Assembly: GCF_900141995.1 (NCBI RefSeq)
Contig: NZ_FQZA01000001.1
Span: 410,392-474,391, forward strand
Source: Palleronia salina
GTDB lineage: Bacteria; Pseudomonadota; Alphaproteobacteria; Rhodobacterales; Rhodobacteraceae
Direction: 5' to 3'
Length of the DNA: 64,000 bases
The notes beneath the pieces were generated by a model. That model made no database searches. It was not told where the DNA came from and worked only from the letters and a program-made list of their open reading frames with translations. Both the position numbers and the translations under genes were made by a program. Position 1 is the stretch's first letter. The number at the start of each line of letters is the position of its first letter. This document shows positions 35,040 through 41,918 of the stretch, one piece after another.

Positions 35040-35647
35040 CCATGGCCCCCGTGGTGATGGTGGTGATGATGTCCGCCGCCGCCCTCGGGCTGTCGACCCG
35101 CGGGCGCGCCGCCGTCGCTCAGGCCCGGTGGGCGCGATCCCTCGTCCGCCGCGCCGAACCGGCCCTGCCGCGACGACAGGATCACCGCGCCGACCATGGT
35201 GGCCAGCAGCGTGACGCCCGCCGTCTCGAAGATCAGCATCGAGGGGCCCAGCAGCTCGTGGCCCAGCTCGGCCACCACGTCGGCCTCGGCGCGCACCGCG
35301 TCGTCGGGCGGGCGCGAGAACAGCACGGCGGCCCCAAGAGACAGGGCGGCCACGACGCCCGCGCCGATGGACAGGCGGTGCTGGTGCACCATGACCATCG
35401 GGTTCAGCCCCGCCGGGTTCATCATGAACATGACCATGAAGATGGCCATCACCATCATCTCGACCGCCATCATGAACACCGTCGCGACGCCGATATAGGG
35501 CGCGGACAGAAGCACTCCGATGGCCCCCACCGCGATGAAGGACAGCATCAGCGAAAACGACGCGCGCACCATGCTGTCCACGCGGAACACGCGCCAGCCG
35601 GTCCAGACGGCGAAGAGTGCAAGAAGGGCCACCCACAGATCGGTCAC
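35036..35647 (-). CDS. NuoJ-like subunit with heptahistidine tail
   Basis: A 203-residue protein with five predicted helices. Its second helix region (AIGVLLSAPYIGVATVFMMAVE) and the Met-rich following helix match NuoJ. After the last helix comes a hydrophilic Gly/Pro/Arg linker and the end GGGGHHHHHHHGGHG, with seven consecutive His at residues 193-199 and one more near the end. Normal NuoJ lacks this. The GTG at 35647 overlaps the nuoH stop. The tail could bind Ni, Cu or Zn on whichever side the C-terminus faces (inference). Confidence 0.9.
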   Translation of the reverse strand: MTDLWVALLALFAVWTGWRVFRVDSMVRASFSLMLSFIAVGAIGVLLSAPYIGVATVFMMAVEMMVMAIFMVMFMMNPAGLNPMVMVHQHRLSIGAGVVAALSLGAAVLFSRPPDDAVRAEADVVAELGHELLGPSMLIFETAGVTLLATMVGAVILSSRQGRFGAADEGSRPPGLSDGGAPAGRQPEGGGGHHHHHHHGGHG

Positions 35648-36507
35648 AGCGCCAGCACCCCCGAAATGATCAGGTCGGCGAAGGACAGCGGCAGCAGCAC
35701 GACCCAGAGGATCGTCAGCATCCGGCTGGGCGTGGTGCGCGCGACGCGGTTGCCAAGCCAGATCAGCACCGCCATCAGCACGGCCGTCTTCAGCCACAAC
35801 CACACCGGCCCCGGCAGGACCGGCCCCAGCGGGCCACCCAGGAACACCGTCGCCGCCACGGCCGAGACCGACACCAGCATGGCCAGCCGCGCGACCTGCC
35901 ACAGCGTCCGGCCCGCGCCGCTGTCCTCGGCCGATGTGCCGCCCGCGATGTCGGCCGCATCGGCGTAATCCATGGGCCCCCGCAACGTGAGCGCCAGCGC
36001 GACCACCAGGAACAGCGGCAGGCCCAGCGGCTGGCGCAGGACGTTCCAGATCTCGCGCTGGCTGTCCACGATGGCCACCAGCGACAGGCTTTCGGCGGGC
36101 AGGGCCGCCGCGATCAGCACGAACATCGAGGGCAGCATCACCGGCAGCCCGATGGCGGCATAGCGATAGGCCCCGATCAGCGGGAACGGCGCGTTCGGCG
36201 ACCAGCCGTGCAGGAAGACGACGATGATCGTCAGCGCCTCGCACGCGCCCCAGATGACCACGCCCACCGGGCTGTCGATCAGCGCCAGTCCCGGCGCGAA
36301 GGGCACCACCGAAAGGCCCTCCGCCGCGAGCGCAAGGTAGAAGGCCGGCGCCAGGTCGCGGTTCATCCGGTCCGGCGCCTCGGTCTCGATCCGCTGGCGG
36401 GTCATCGTGCCGGCCAGCTCGGGCAGCGCCCGGTCCAGAACGGCGGCCAGCACGACGCCGGCAAGAAGCGTGGCGCACACGGCCAGGACAAGAAGCAGAA
36501 CCGTCAT
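35644..36507 (-). CDS. NuoH-like subunit, short and diverged
   Basis: A 287-residue membrane protein, about 40-50 residues shorter than usual NuoH. The best NuoH match is LHGWSPNAPFPLIGAYRYAA (as GWSSNSKYALLGALRSAA in normal NuoH) followed by SLSLVAIVDSQ. The family's quinone-channel loops near the N-terminus are hard to recognise. It keeps seven or eight helices. ATG 36507 overlaps the upstream stop. It is the expected link between connector and membrane arm. Confidence 0.82.
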   Translation of the reverse strand: MTVLLLVLAVCATLLAGVVLAAVLDRALPELAGTMTRQRIETEAPDRMNRDLAPAFYLALAAEGLSVVPFAPGLALIDSPVGVVIWGACEALTIIVVFLHGWSPNAPFPLIGAYRYAAIGLPVMLPSMFVLIAAALPAESLSLVAIVDSQREIWNVLRQPLGLPLFLVVALALTLRGPMDYADAADIAGGTSAEDSGAGRTLWQVARLAMLVSVSAVAATVFLGGPLGPVLPGPVWLWLKTAVLMAVLIWLGNRVARTTPSRMLTILWVVLLPLSFADLIISGVLAL

Positions 36508-37406
36508 GCCGCCTCCGTTGCCCGCGCGGCGCGGATAAGGGCCGAGGGCGGCAGGGACGCGAGGATCAGCATGGCCTCGCTCCACTCGGCGCCCGTCAGA
36601 AGCTGTGGCAGATCGAAGGGGCCGAGCGGTGCCGCCTCGCCCTTTCGCCACGCGGCCACCCTGCCCCGGATATCCGTGCCGTCGATCCGGCCCAGCCCGC
36701 GCGGGATGGCGCCCCGCACCCACAGCGCGCCCGGCCGCTTGCCCCCCAGCACGCGGTCGGCCGCGCGGTCCAGGCCCAGCAGGCGCAGGACCCGCGCCAG
36801 GCACAGGTCGGGCGCATCGGCATCGGCGGGCTGCGCGAAGGGCGGGCTGTCGATGCTCACGTCGCATATCACGTCGCCCTGGAGCGTCACCTCCAGCGTC
36901 AGGCCGGGCGGCAGCATCGGCGCGAAGGGACCGATCCGGGCGGTGTAGCGGTCCAGCTGCAAGCCGTCGCGGATGTCGGGGCCGGTCATCGCCATGGGGC
37001 GGCCGTAGGGCGTGCCACCCATCATGCCCTTGCCGCCCTGTCCGTGCGGCCCGATCCCCTTCCATTCGTTCGGCGGTTCGTCCGGCAGGCGATCCGCCTC
37101 GCCTGTCCCTGTCCCGCGAAGGTCCTTCAGGGCCTCCGCCACGCGCGCGGCGATCCGGTCCGGGTCCTCGCCCTGCCACTGCACGGTCGCACGCGGTGGC
37201 GGGATCTGGTCGTGGACGCGGGCCAGCGCCTCGGACGCTTCAGCGGGAATATCGCCGGCGACAAGCAGGACAGACGCGTCGCGCGGGGTCGAGGCACGGC
37301 GCATGTCGCGCCGGGCGAACAGCCGCTCGGCGTCGGCCTGCCGTCCCGGCCCGATGGCGGCGAAGACCGCGGCGGGCGCGCGCGCAGCCAGGGTATCGCG
37401 GATCAT
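36504..37406 (-). CDS. NuoB/NuoD-like fusion without Fe-S ligands
   Basis: A 300-residue soluble protein of two parts. Residues about 30-75 (ASVLLVAGDIPAEASEALAR then VHDQIPPPR) resemble the NuoB stretch around its [24 protein letters not shown]. Residues about 115-180 (PHGQGGKGMMGGTPYGRPMA then IGPFAPMLPPGLTLEVTLQG) resemble the start of NuoD/[NiFe]-hydrogenase large subunits. It has only two Cys (181, 202) and no CC or CxxC, so neither cluster N2 nor a NiFe site can form. Full-length NuoB plus NuoD would be over 550 residues. The ATG at 37406 overlaps the nuoA stop. Confidence 0.7.
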   Translation of the reverse strand: MIRDTLAARAPAAVFAAIGPGRQADAERLFARRDMRRASTPRDASVLLVAGDIPAEASEALARVHDQIPPPRATVQWQGEDPDRIAARVAEALKDLRGTGTGEADRLPDEPPNEWKGIGPHGQGGKGMMGGTPYGRPMAMTGPDIRDGLQLDRYTARIGPFAPMLPPGLTLEVTLQGDVICDVSIDSPPFAQPADADAPDLCLARVLRLLGLDRAADRVLGGKRPGALWVRGAIPRGLGRIDGTDIRGRVAAWRKGEAAPLGPFDLPQLLTGAEWSEAMLILASLPPSALIRAARATEAA

Positions 37407-37738
37407 TGCCACCGGAAGATCCCCTCGCGCCAGCCATAAAGGATGCCGACCGACAGGATCGCCAGGAACATCCCCATCTCGGCCAGCGCCTTGATGCCCT
37501 CGGACACGAAGACGACCGCCCACGGATACATGAACATCATCTCCATCTCGAAGGCGATGAACAGCAGCGACATGGTGTAGGGGCGAAAGTGGAAGCGTTG
37601 CCAGGCATGGGTCTCGACCGACCCGCCGCCGAGGAACGGCATCGCCTGCGGGGCCGACGCCTTCGCGGACGGCGCAAGCGCGACGGCGAAGACGACCGCA
37701 AGGCCCGTCCAGCCGAGGATGACGGCGAGTGTCACCAC
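37403..37738 (-). CDS. NuoA-like subunit
   Basis: A 111-residue three-helix protein that leads the operon. It matches NuoA in QRFHFRPYTMSLLFIAFEMEMMFMYPWAVVF, with the membrane acidic residues FEME kept. The loop that normally reads Y-E-C-G (the Cys-switch between helices 1 and 2) reads MPFLGGGSVETHAW, without Cys. GTG at 37738; a second GTG at 37735 is possible. Upstream is a 240-base gap with two hairpins and no clear promoter. Confidence 0.86.
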   Translation of the reverse strand: MVTLAVILGWTGLAVVFAVALAPSAKASAPQAMPFLGGGSVETHAWQRFHFRPYTMSLLFIAFEMEMMFMYPWAVVFVSEGIKALAEMGMFLAILSVGILYGWREGIFRWQ

Positions 37739-37810
37739 GATCTGCGATCTCCGCGTCTGGTCATCCGGCCCCCTGTTCCGATCATGGGCTTTGTTAGTGA
37801 ATTACATGGA

Positions 37811-37836
37811 AAAAAGGCGTCCGGCCGCGGGCCGGT
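37811..37836 (-). terminator. hairpin with T-run in the nuo-like leader
   Basis: On the minus strand CCGGCC-CGC-GGCCGG (37836-37822) is followed by ACGCC and TTTTTT. It lies about 75 bases upstream of the nuoA start, after the tctA terminator. It may be a second terminator for tctABC readthrough or a leader attenuator; the four-base gap before the T-run makes it weaker. Confidence 0.45.
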
Positions 37837-37911
37837 TCCAAGATCCGGCATTTCAGCTTGGGAAACGGGGACACCAACCGGACGACTTCCTGCGTCCCTG
37901 CCCCGCTCCCC

Positions 37912-37954
37912 GAAAACGGCAAAAGCGGCCGCCCGTGACACCGGACGGCCGCTT
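37912..37954 (-). terminator. intrinsic terminator after tctA
   Basis: On the minus strand AAGCGGCCG (37954-37946) pairs with CGGCCGCTT (37931-37923), giving a 9-bp stem with a 14-base loop that can extend it, followed by TTGCCGTTTT. It begins 28 bases after the tctA stop. Confidence 0.78.
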
Positions 37955-37981
37955 GAACCCTTTCCTTCGACGCGTCGTGGC

Positions 37982-39523
37982 TCAGTCCGAGATCGCGCTT
38001 TCCTCGTCGCGGGCCATGGGCATGCGGCGCTTGATCCGGCCGCCGACGACGATCGGCAGGACGAAGCCCACGATGGCGACGGTCCAGAGCCCGATGGCCA
38101 GCGGCGAGCCCACGAGGACCGAGTAGTCACCGTTCGAGATCTCGACCGCGCGGCGGAAGTTCACCTCCATCTCGTTGCCCAGGAGCGTGCCCAGGATCAC
38201 CGGCACCAGCGGCACGTCGAGCTTGCGCAGCACCCAGCCCAGCAGGCCGAAGCCCACCATCATCAGAAGCTCGAAGGGCGAGCCCGAGATGCCGTAGATG
38301 CCCACGAACGAGATCATCGCGACCACCGGCATCAGGATCCGCGGCGGCACCAGCAGGACCCGGGTGAACAGGCTTACCATGGGGATGTTCATCGCCAGCA
38401 GCATCACGTTGCCGATGAACAGCGCGGCGATCAGGCCCCAGACCACGTCCGGGTTCTGCGTGAACAGAAGCGGCCCCGGCGTGATGTTTAGCGCCAGCAG
38501 CACGGCCAGCAGCACCGCGGTCGTGCCCGAGCCCGGCACGCCGAGCGCCAGCATCGGGACCAGCGCGCCCCCGGCGGCGGCGTTGTTGCCGGCCTCGGGC
38601 GCCGCGACGCCGCGCGGATCTCCGGTGCCGAAGGTCTTGTCCTTGTCCACCAGCCGCTTCTCCATCGAGTACGAGATGAAGGACCCCAGCGACGCCCCTG
38701 CCCCCGGCAGCACGCCCGCGATGAAGCCCAGCACGGTCGTGCGGCCCATGGTCGGGATGCAGAACCGGATCAGCGACCAGGACGGCACGATGCGGCCCAC
38801 GGCGGTCGGCGGCTTGGTCGAGATGTCGCGGTCCGTGCCGCGATGCTCGAGGAAGACGAAGACCTCGGACAGCGCGAAAAGGCCGACGATCGCGATCAGG
38901 AAGTCGATCCCGTCATAGAGATGCACCTCGCCGAAGGTCAGCCGCGGCACGCCGGTCTGGGTGTCGACGCCGATCATGGCGAGGCCGAGGCCAAGCGCGG
39001 CGGCGAAGGCGGACTTGGCCTGGTTCGTCGCCGCGATGCCGCCCAGCGTGGCGAAGGCCAGCGTGAACAGCGCGAAATATTCGGCCGGTCCGAACAGCAG
39101 CGCCACCTTCACCAGCTGCGGCGCCAGCAGCACAAGCCCCCAGGTGGCGAAGAAGGCACCGACGAAGGACGCGATGCCCGACAGCGCCAGCGCCTCGCCC
39201 GCGCGGCCGGCCTGCGCCATGGGATAGCCGTCGAGGCATGTCATCATCGCCGGCTCGTCGCCCGGGATATTCAGCAGGATGGACGAGATCCGCCCCCCGT
39301 ACATCGCCCCGTAATAGACCGAGGTCAGCAGGATCAGCGACGGCGTCGCGCCGAGACCAAGGGTGAAGGCCAGCGGGATCAGGATCGCCACGCCGTTCGA
39401 GGGCCCGAGCCCGGGCAGCGCGCCCATGATCGTGCCCAGGAAGCATCCCATGAGCGCCAGGAACAGGTTTTCCCACGTCAGCGCGATCAGGAAGCCGTCG
39501 CCAAGATTGCCGAGCAATTCCAT
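37982..39523 (-). CDS. tctA: tripartite tricarboxylate transporter, large permease TctA
   Basis: A 513-residue inner-membrane permease with about 12 helices, the channel part of a secondary, binding-protein-dependent citrate/tricarboxylate transporter. Family markers include GCFLGTIMGALPGLGPSNGVAI (residues about 27-48), GGRISSILLNIPGDEPA, MTCLDGYPMAQAGRAGEAL and GVLPGAGASLGSFISY with LALGVPGSGTTAVLLA. It starts one base after tctB ends and is the last gene of tctCBA. Confidence 0.95.
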   Translation of the reverse strand: MELLGNLGDGFLIALTWENLFLALMGCFLGTIMGALPGLGPSNGVAILIPLAFTLGLGATPSLILLTSVYYGAMYGGRISSILLNIPGDEPAMMTCLDGYPMAQAGRAGEALALSGIASFVGAFFATWGLVLLAPQLVKVALLFGPAEYFALFTLAFATLGGIAATNQAKSAFAAALGLGLAMIGVDTQTGVPRLTFGEVHLYDGIDFLIAIVGLFALSEVFVFLEHRGTDRDISTKPPTAVGRIVPSWSLIRFCIPTMGRTTVLGFIAGVLPGAGASLGSFISYSMEKRLVDKDKTFGTGDPRGVAAPEAGNNAAAGGALVPMLALGVPGSGTTAVLLAVLLALNITPGPLLFTQNPDVVWGLIAALFIGNVMLLAMNIPMVSLFTRVLLVPPRILMPVVAMISFVGIYGISGSPFELLMMVGFGLLGWVLRKLDVPLVPVILGTLLGNEMEVNFRRAVEISNGDYSVLVGSPLAIGLWTVAIVGFVLPIVVGGRIKRRMPMARDEESAISD

Positions 39524-39524
39524 G

Positions 39525-40028
39525 TCAGTCTCCCTGCGGTGCGGTTGCGGGCTCGTTTCCGAACAGGTCGCCGATGGTCGAGAAGAACGCGTCGATGGCC
39601 AGCTCCAGGCCTTCGCGGGGCAGGCTCAGCCCGAGAAGCGAGCGGAAGATCAGGTAGATGCCCAGGGCGGTCAGGACGCCGATCACGACGCTTTCCAGCG
39701 GGCGCGACCCCAGCCGCCAGGTCAGGTAGCCCGATGCCAGCGCGGTGGGCAGCAGGAAGCCGAAGACCGGCAGCGCCTCGGCGTAGATCGCCAGCACCAG
39801 CGCGGCCAGCCCGATCTCGGCGATGCGCCCCCAGCTGGGCCATTCGGGATCGGGGTCCGGCTTCAGCAGGAACCAGACGGACGACAGGCCAAGGATCACG
39901 GCGATGATCCACGGAAAGACCTTCGGCCCGACCTCGTCGGTCAGGAAGCTTTCCTGTATGCCCGCGGCGGCCCAGGCGTAGATGATCGCCAAGACAAGGC
40001 CGATGCCGCCGAAGATGCGGTCGCTCAT
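39525..40028 (-). CDS. tctB: tripartite tricarboxylate transporter, small membrane protein TctB
   Basis: A 167-residue protein with four predicted helices, the small permease partner of TctA. The ATG at 40028 is preceded by GGGAGGGG. TctB sequences vary widely; length, topology and position between tctC and tctA make the call firm. A hairpin stands between it and tctC, likely lowering tctBA expression relative to the binding protein. Confidence 0.88.
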   Translation of the reverse strand: MSDRIFGGIGLVLAIIYAWAAAGIQESFLTDEVGPKVFPWIIAVILGLSSVWFLLKPDPDPEWPSWGRIAEIGLAALVLAIYAEALPVFGFLLPTALASGYLTWRLGSRPLESVVIGVLTALGIYLIFRSLLGLSLPREGLELAIDAFFSTIGDLFGNEPATAPQGD

Positions 40029-40053
40029 GGTCCCCTCCCGAGGAAAGTGAAAG

Positions 40054-40081
40054 GACCCCGGCGACAGCGGCCGCCGGGGTC
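40054..40081 (-). terminator. intercistronic hairpin tctC-tctB
   Basis: GACCCCGGCG (40054-40063) and CGCCGGGGTC (40072-40081) form a 10-bp stem in the 63-base gap, followed on the minus strand by CTTTC. As in other binding-protein operons it probably stabilises the tctC message or partly terminates transcription. Confidence 0.6.
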
Positions 40082-40091
40082 GTGATGTGGC

Positions 40092-41084
40092 TTACTGAAG
40101 GATGCCGATTTCGCGGCTCAGGTTCTCGATGTTCGAGACGCTTTCGGCCACGAAGCTTTCGAATTCCGCGCCGTGCAGGTCCAGCGGCGCGAGGCCATTG
40201 GCCTCCATGACCGCCTTCCATTCGTCGCTGTCGTACAGCGTGTCGAGCTGGCCGACCCAGTAGTCATAGGCCGCGTCCGACATGTCGCCCGGGGCGTAGA
40301 AGCCACGCCAGTTGGCGCCGATGGCGTCGATGCCCTGCTCGCGCGCGGTCGGCATCTCCGAGACCTCGCCCGACAGGCGCTCGGGGGCCAGAACGGCCAA
40401 CACCTTGATGTCGCCCGACTCGACGAAGCCCTGGGCCTCGGACAGGTCGCCCGTGAACGCCTGGAGCGATCCGGCCAGCAGCTGCGTGACCGCCTCGCCG
40501 CCGCCCGCGAAGGCGATGTATTTCACGTCGCGCACGTCCTCGACGCCGGCATCCTGCGCGGCGATCAGGACCTTCAGGTGGTCCCAGCCGCCCACGGCCG
40601 AGCCGCCGCCGAAGTTCACCTCGGACGGGTTTTCCTGCACCTGCTCCAGCAGCTCGGGCAGCGTGTCGATCTCGCTGTCGGCGGCCACGGCGATCACGCC
40701 GTAGTCGGCGCCGATCGAGCCCAGCCAGCGGACCTGGTCCATGGAGTTGCCCGGATAGGCGCCCTGGGCCAGGCGGGTCGCGGTGGCCGACGAGGCGGCG
40801 ACGATCAGGTCATTGTCGTCGCTCCGCTTGTTGACGACCTCGGCGAAGGCCACGCCACCGCCGCCGCCCGACAGGTTCACGACCTGCATGGTCGACGGGA
40901 TCAGGCCCGCGTCCTGCAGCGACTTGCCGACCTGGCGGCAGGTGAAGTCCCAGCCGCCGCCGGGGTTGGCCGGCGCGATGCACTCGGGGTTGTCGGGGGT
41001 GAAGTCCTGCGCGACAGCGGCGAAGGGGGCCGCGACGACAACGGTGGCCGCCGCGATGCCGCGGCGGATCGATTCAAAAGACAT
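40092..41084 (-). CDS. tctC: tripartite tricarboxylate transporter, periplasmic binding protein TctC
   Basis: A 330-residue periplasmic solute-binding protein of the TctC/Bug family. It has a signal peptide (IRRGIAAATVVVAAPFAAVAQ) and the Bug-type pocket segment CIAPANPGGGWDFTCRQVG. The long helix TARLAQGAY-like and GSAVGGWDHLKVLIA follow family layout. Probable ligand is a tri- or dicarboxylate; the exact substrate cannot be told. First gene of the tctCBA operon, divergent from tctD. Confidence 0.92.
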   Translation of the reverse strand: MSFESIRRGIAAATVVVAAPFAAVAQDFTPDNPECIAPANPGGGWDFTCRQVGKSLQDAGLIPSTMQVVNLSGGGGGVAFAEVVNKRSDDNDLIVAASSATATRLAQGAYPGNSMDQVRWLGSIGADYGVIAVAADSEIDTLPELLEQVQENPSEVNFGGGSAVGGWDHLKVLIAAQDAGVEDVRDVKYIAFAGGGEAVTQLLAGSLQAFTGDLSEAQGFVESGDIKVLAVLAPERLSGEVSEMPTAREQGIDAIGANWRGFYAPGDMSDAAYDYWVGQLDTLYDSDEWKAVMEANGLAPLDLHGAEFESFVAESVSNIENLSREIGILQ

Positions 41085-41151
41085 GGATGTCCTCCCAATG
41101 GTACGTCCGCCGCCTCCCGCCGCGGAACTGGGAAGGGGCTAGCATCCGAAG

Positions 41152-41180
41152 CTGTCACCAACCTGTCACGCGCCTGTCAT
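41152..41180. promoter_or_regulatory. three direct repeats CTGTCA(C/T), 11-bp period, probable TctD operator
   Basis: CTGTCAC at 41152, CTGTCAC at 41163 and CTGTCAT at 41174 are each exactly 11 bases apart, in the 162-base gap between divergent tctC and tctD. OmpR-family regulators bind such tandem, one-turn-spaced repeats, so TctD is the natural candidate. The site is closer to tctD's 5' leader midpoint and could act on both genes. Confidence 0.6.
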
Positions 41181-41246
41181 GTGCGAACTTTCGGTCTCCC
41201 GCCCGCCGGACTACGCTTCCTGCCGGGACAGGGAGGGTCCCGGAGG

Positions 41247-41918
41247 ATGCGGATACTGATCGTCGAGGATACCGCCGACGTCGCCGAGGCGATCGCGGCG
41301 GCGCTCGGGCGGCGCGGCATGGCCTGCGACCGCGCGTCGACGGCCAGCGACGCGCGTCATTTCCTGTCGGCGGAAAGCTACGACGTGATCGTGCTCGACA
41401 TTCACCTGCCCGATGGAGACGGCCGCCAGATCCTGTCCGAGCTCAGGGTCGGCAAGAACCGCACGCCGGTCCTGATGCTGACGGCCGAGTTCAACGTCTC
41501 GGCCCGGGTCGACGCGCTGGATGCCGGGGCCGACGACTATCTCGTGAAACCATTCGATTTGCGCGAGCTCGAGGCGCGGATCCGCGTTCTAGCGCGGCTT
41601 GGCGCGGGCGCCGCGAGCGCGCGCATCGCCCTGGGGGACCTCGAATTCGACCCCGCCGCCCAGACCGCCCATGTCTCGGGCGCGCCGGTCGCGCTGACGC
41701 GGCGCGAGATCTCGCTGCTGGGCCTGTTCGTCGCCCGCCGCGACCGGATCATCGCGAAAGAGAAGATCCTCGAAAGCCTGTTCTCTATGGACGAGGACGT
41801 GGGGCTCAACACGGTCGAGCTCTACGTCGCGCGGCTGCGAAAGAAGCTCGCCGCATCCAGCGTCGCCATCGTGACCTATCGCGGGCTCGGCTACCAGCTC
41901 ACGGTGCCCGATGGCTGA
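41247..41918 (+). CDS. tctD: response regulator TctD
   Basis: A 223-residue OmpR-family regulator. Its receiver domain has the acidic pocket near the start (VEDT), the phosphorylated Asp in VIVLDIHLPDGDG (near residue 51), Thr/Ala and Lys in LTAEF and DDYLVKPFDLREL. A winged-helix DNA-binding domain follows from about 125 (ALTRREISLLGLFVARRDRI, NTVELYVARLRKKLAAS, YRGLGYQL). The ATG at 41247 has GGAGG immediately upstream. It overlaps the sensor gene by eight bases. Predicted to activate tctCBA. Confidence 0.93.
   Translation: MRILIVEDTADVAEAIAAALGRRGMACDRASTASDARHFLSAESYDVIVLDIHLPDGDGRQILSELRVGKNRTPVLMLTAEFNVSARVDALDAGADDYLVKPFDLRELEARIRVLARLGAGAASARIALGDLEFDPAAQTAHVSGAPVALTRREISLLGLFVARRDRIIAKEKILESLFSMDEDVGLNTVELYVARLRKKLAASSVAIVTYRGLGYQLTVPDG

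Noticed and set aside
29963-37738. Calling the nuo-like run an ordinary NADH dehydrogenase (complex I)
   Set aside because: No NuoE, F, G or I, no Fe-S ligands in the NuoB/D-like protein, and changed key residues. The symbols nuoA-N are therefore left off.
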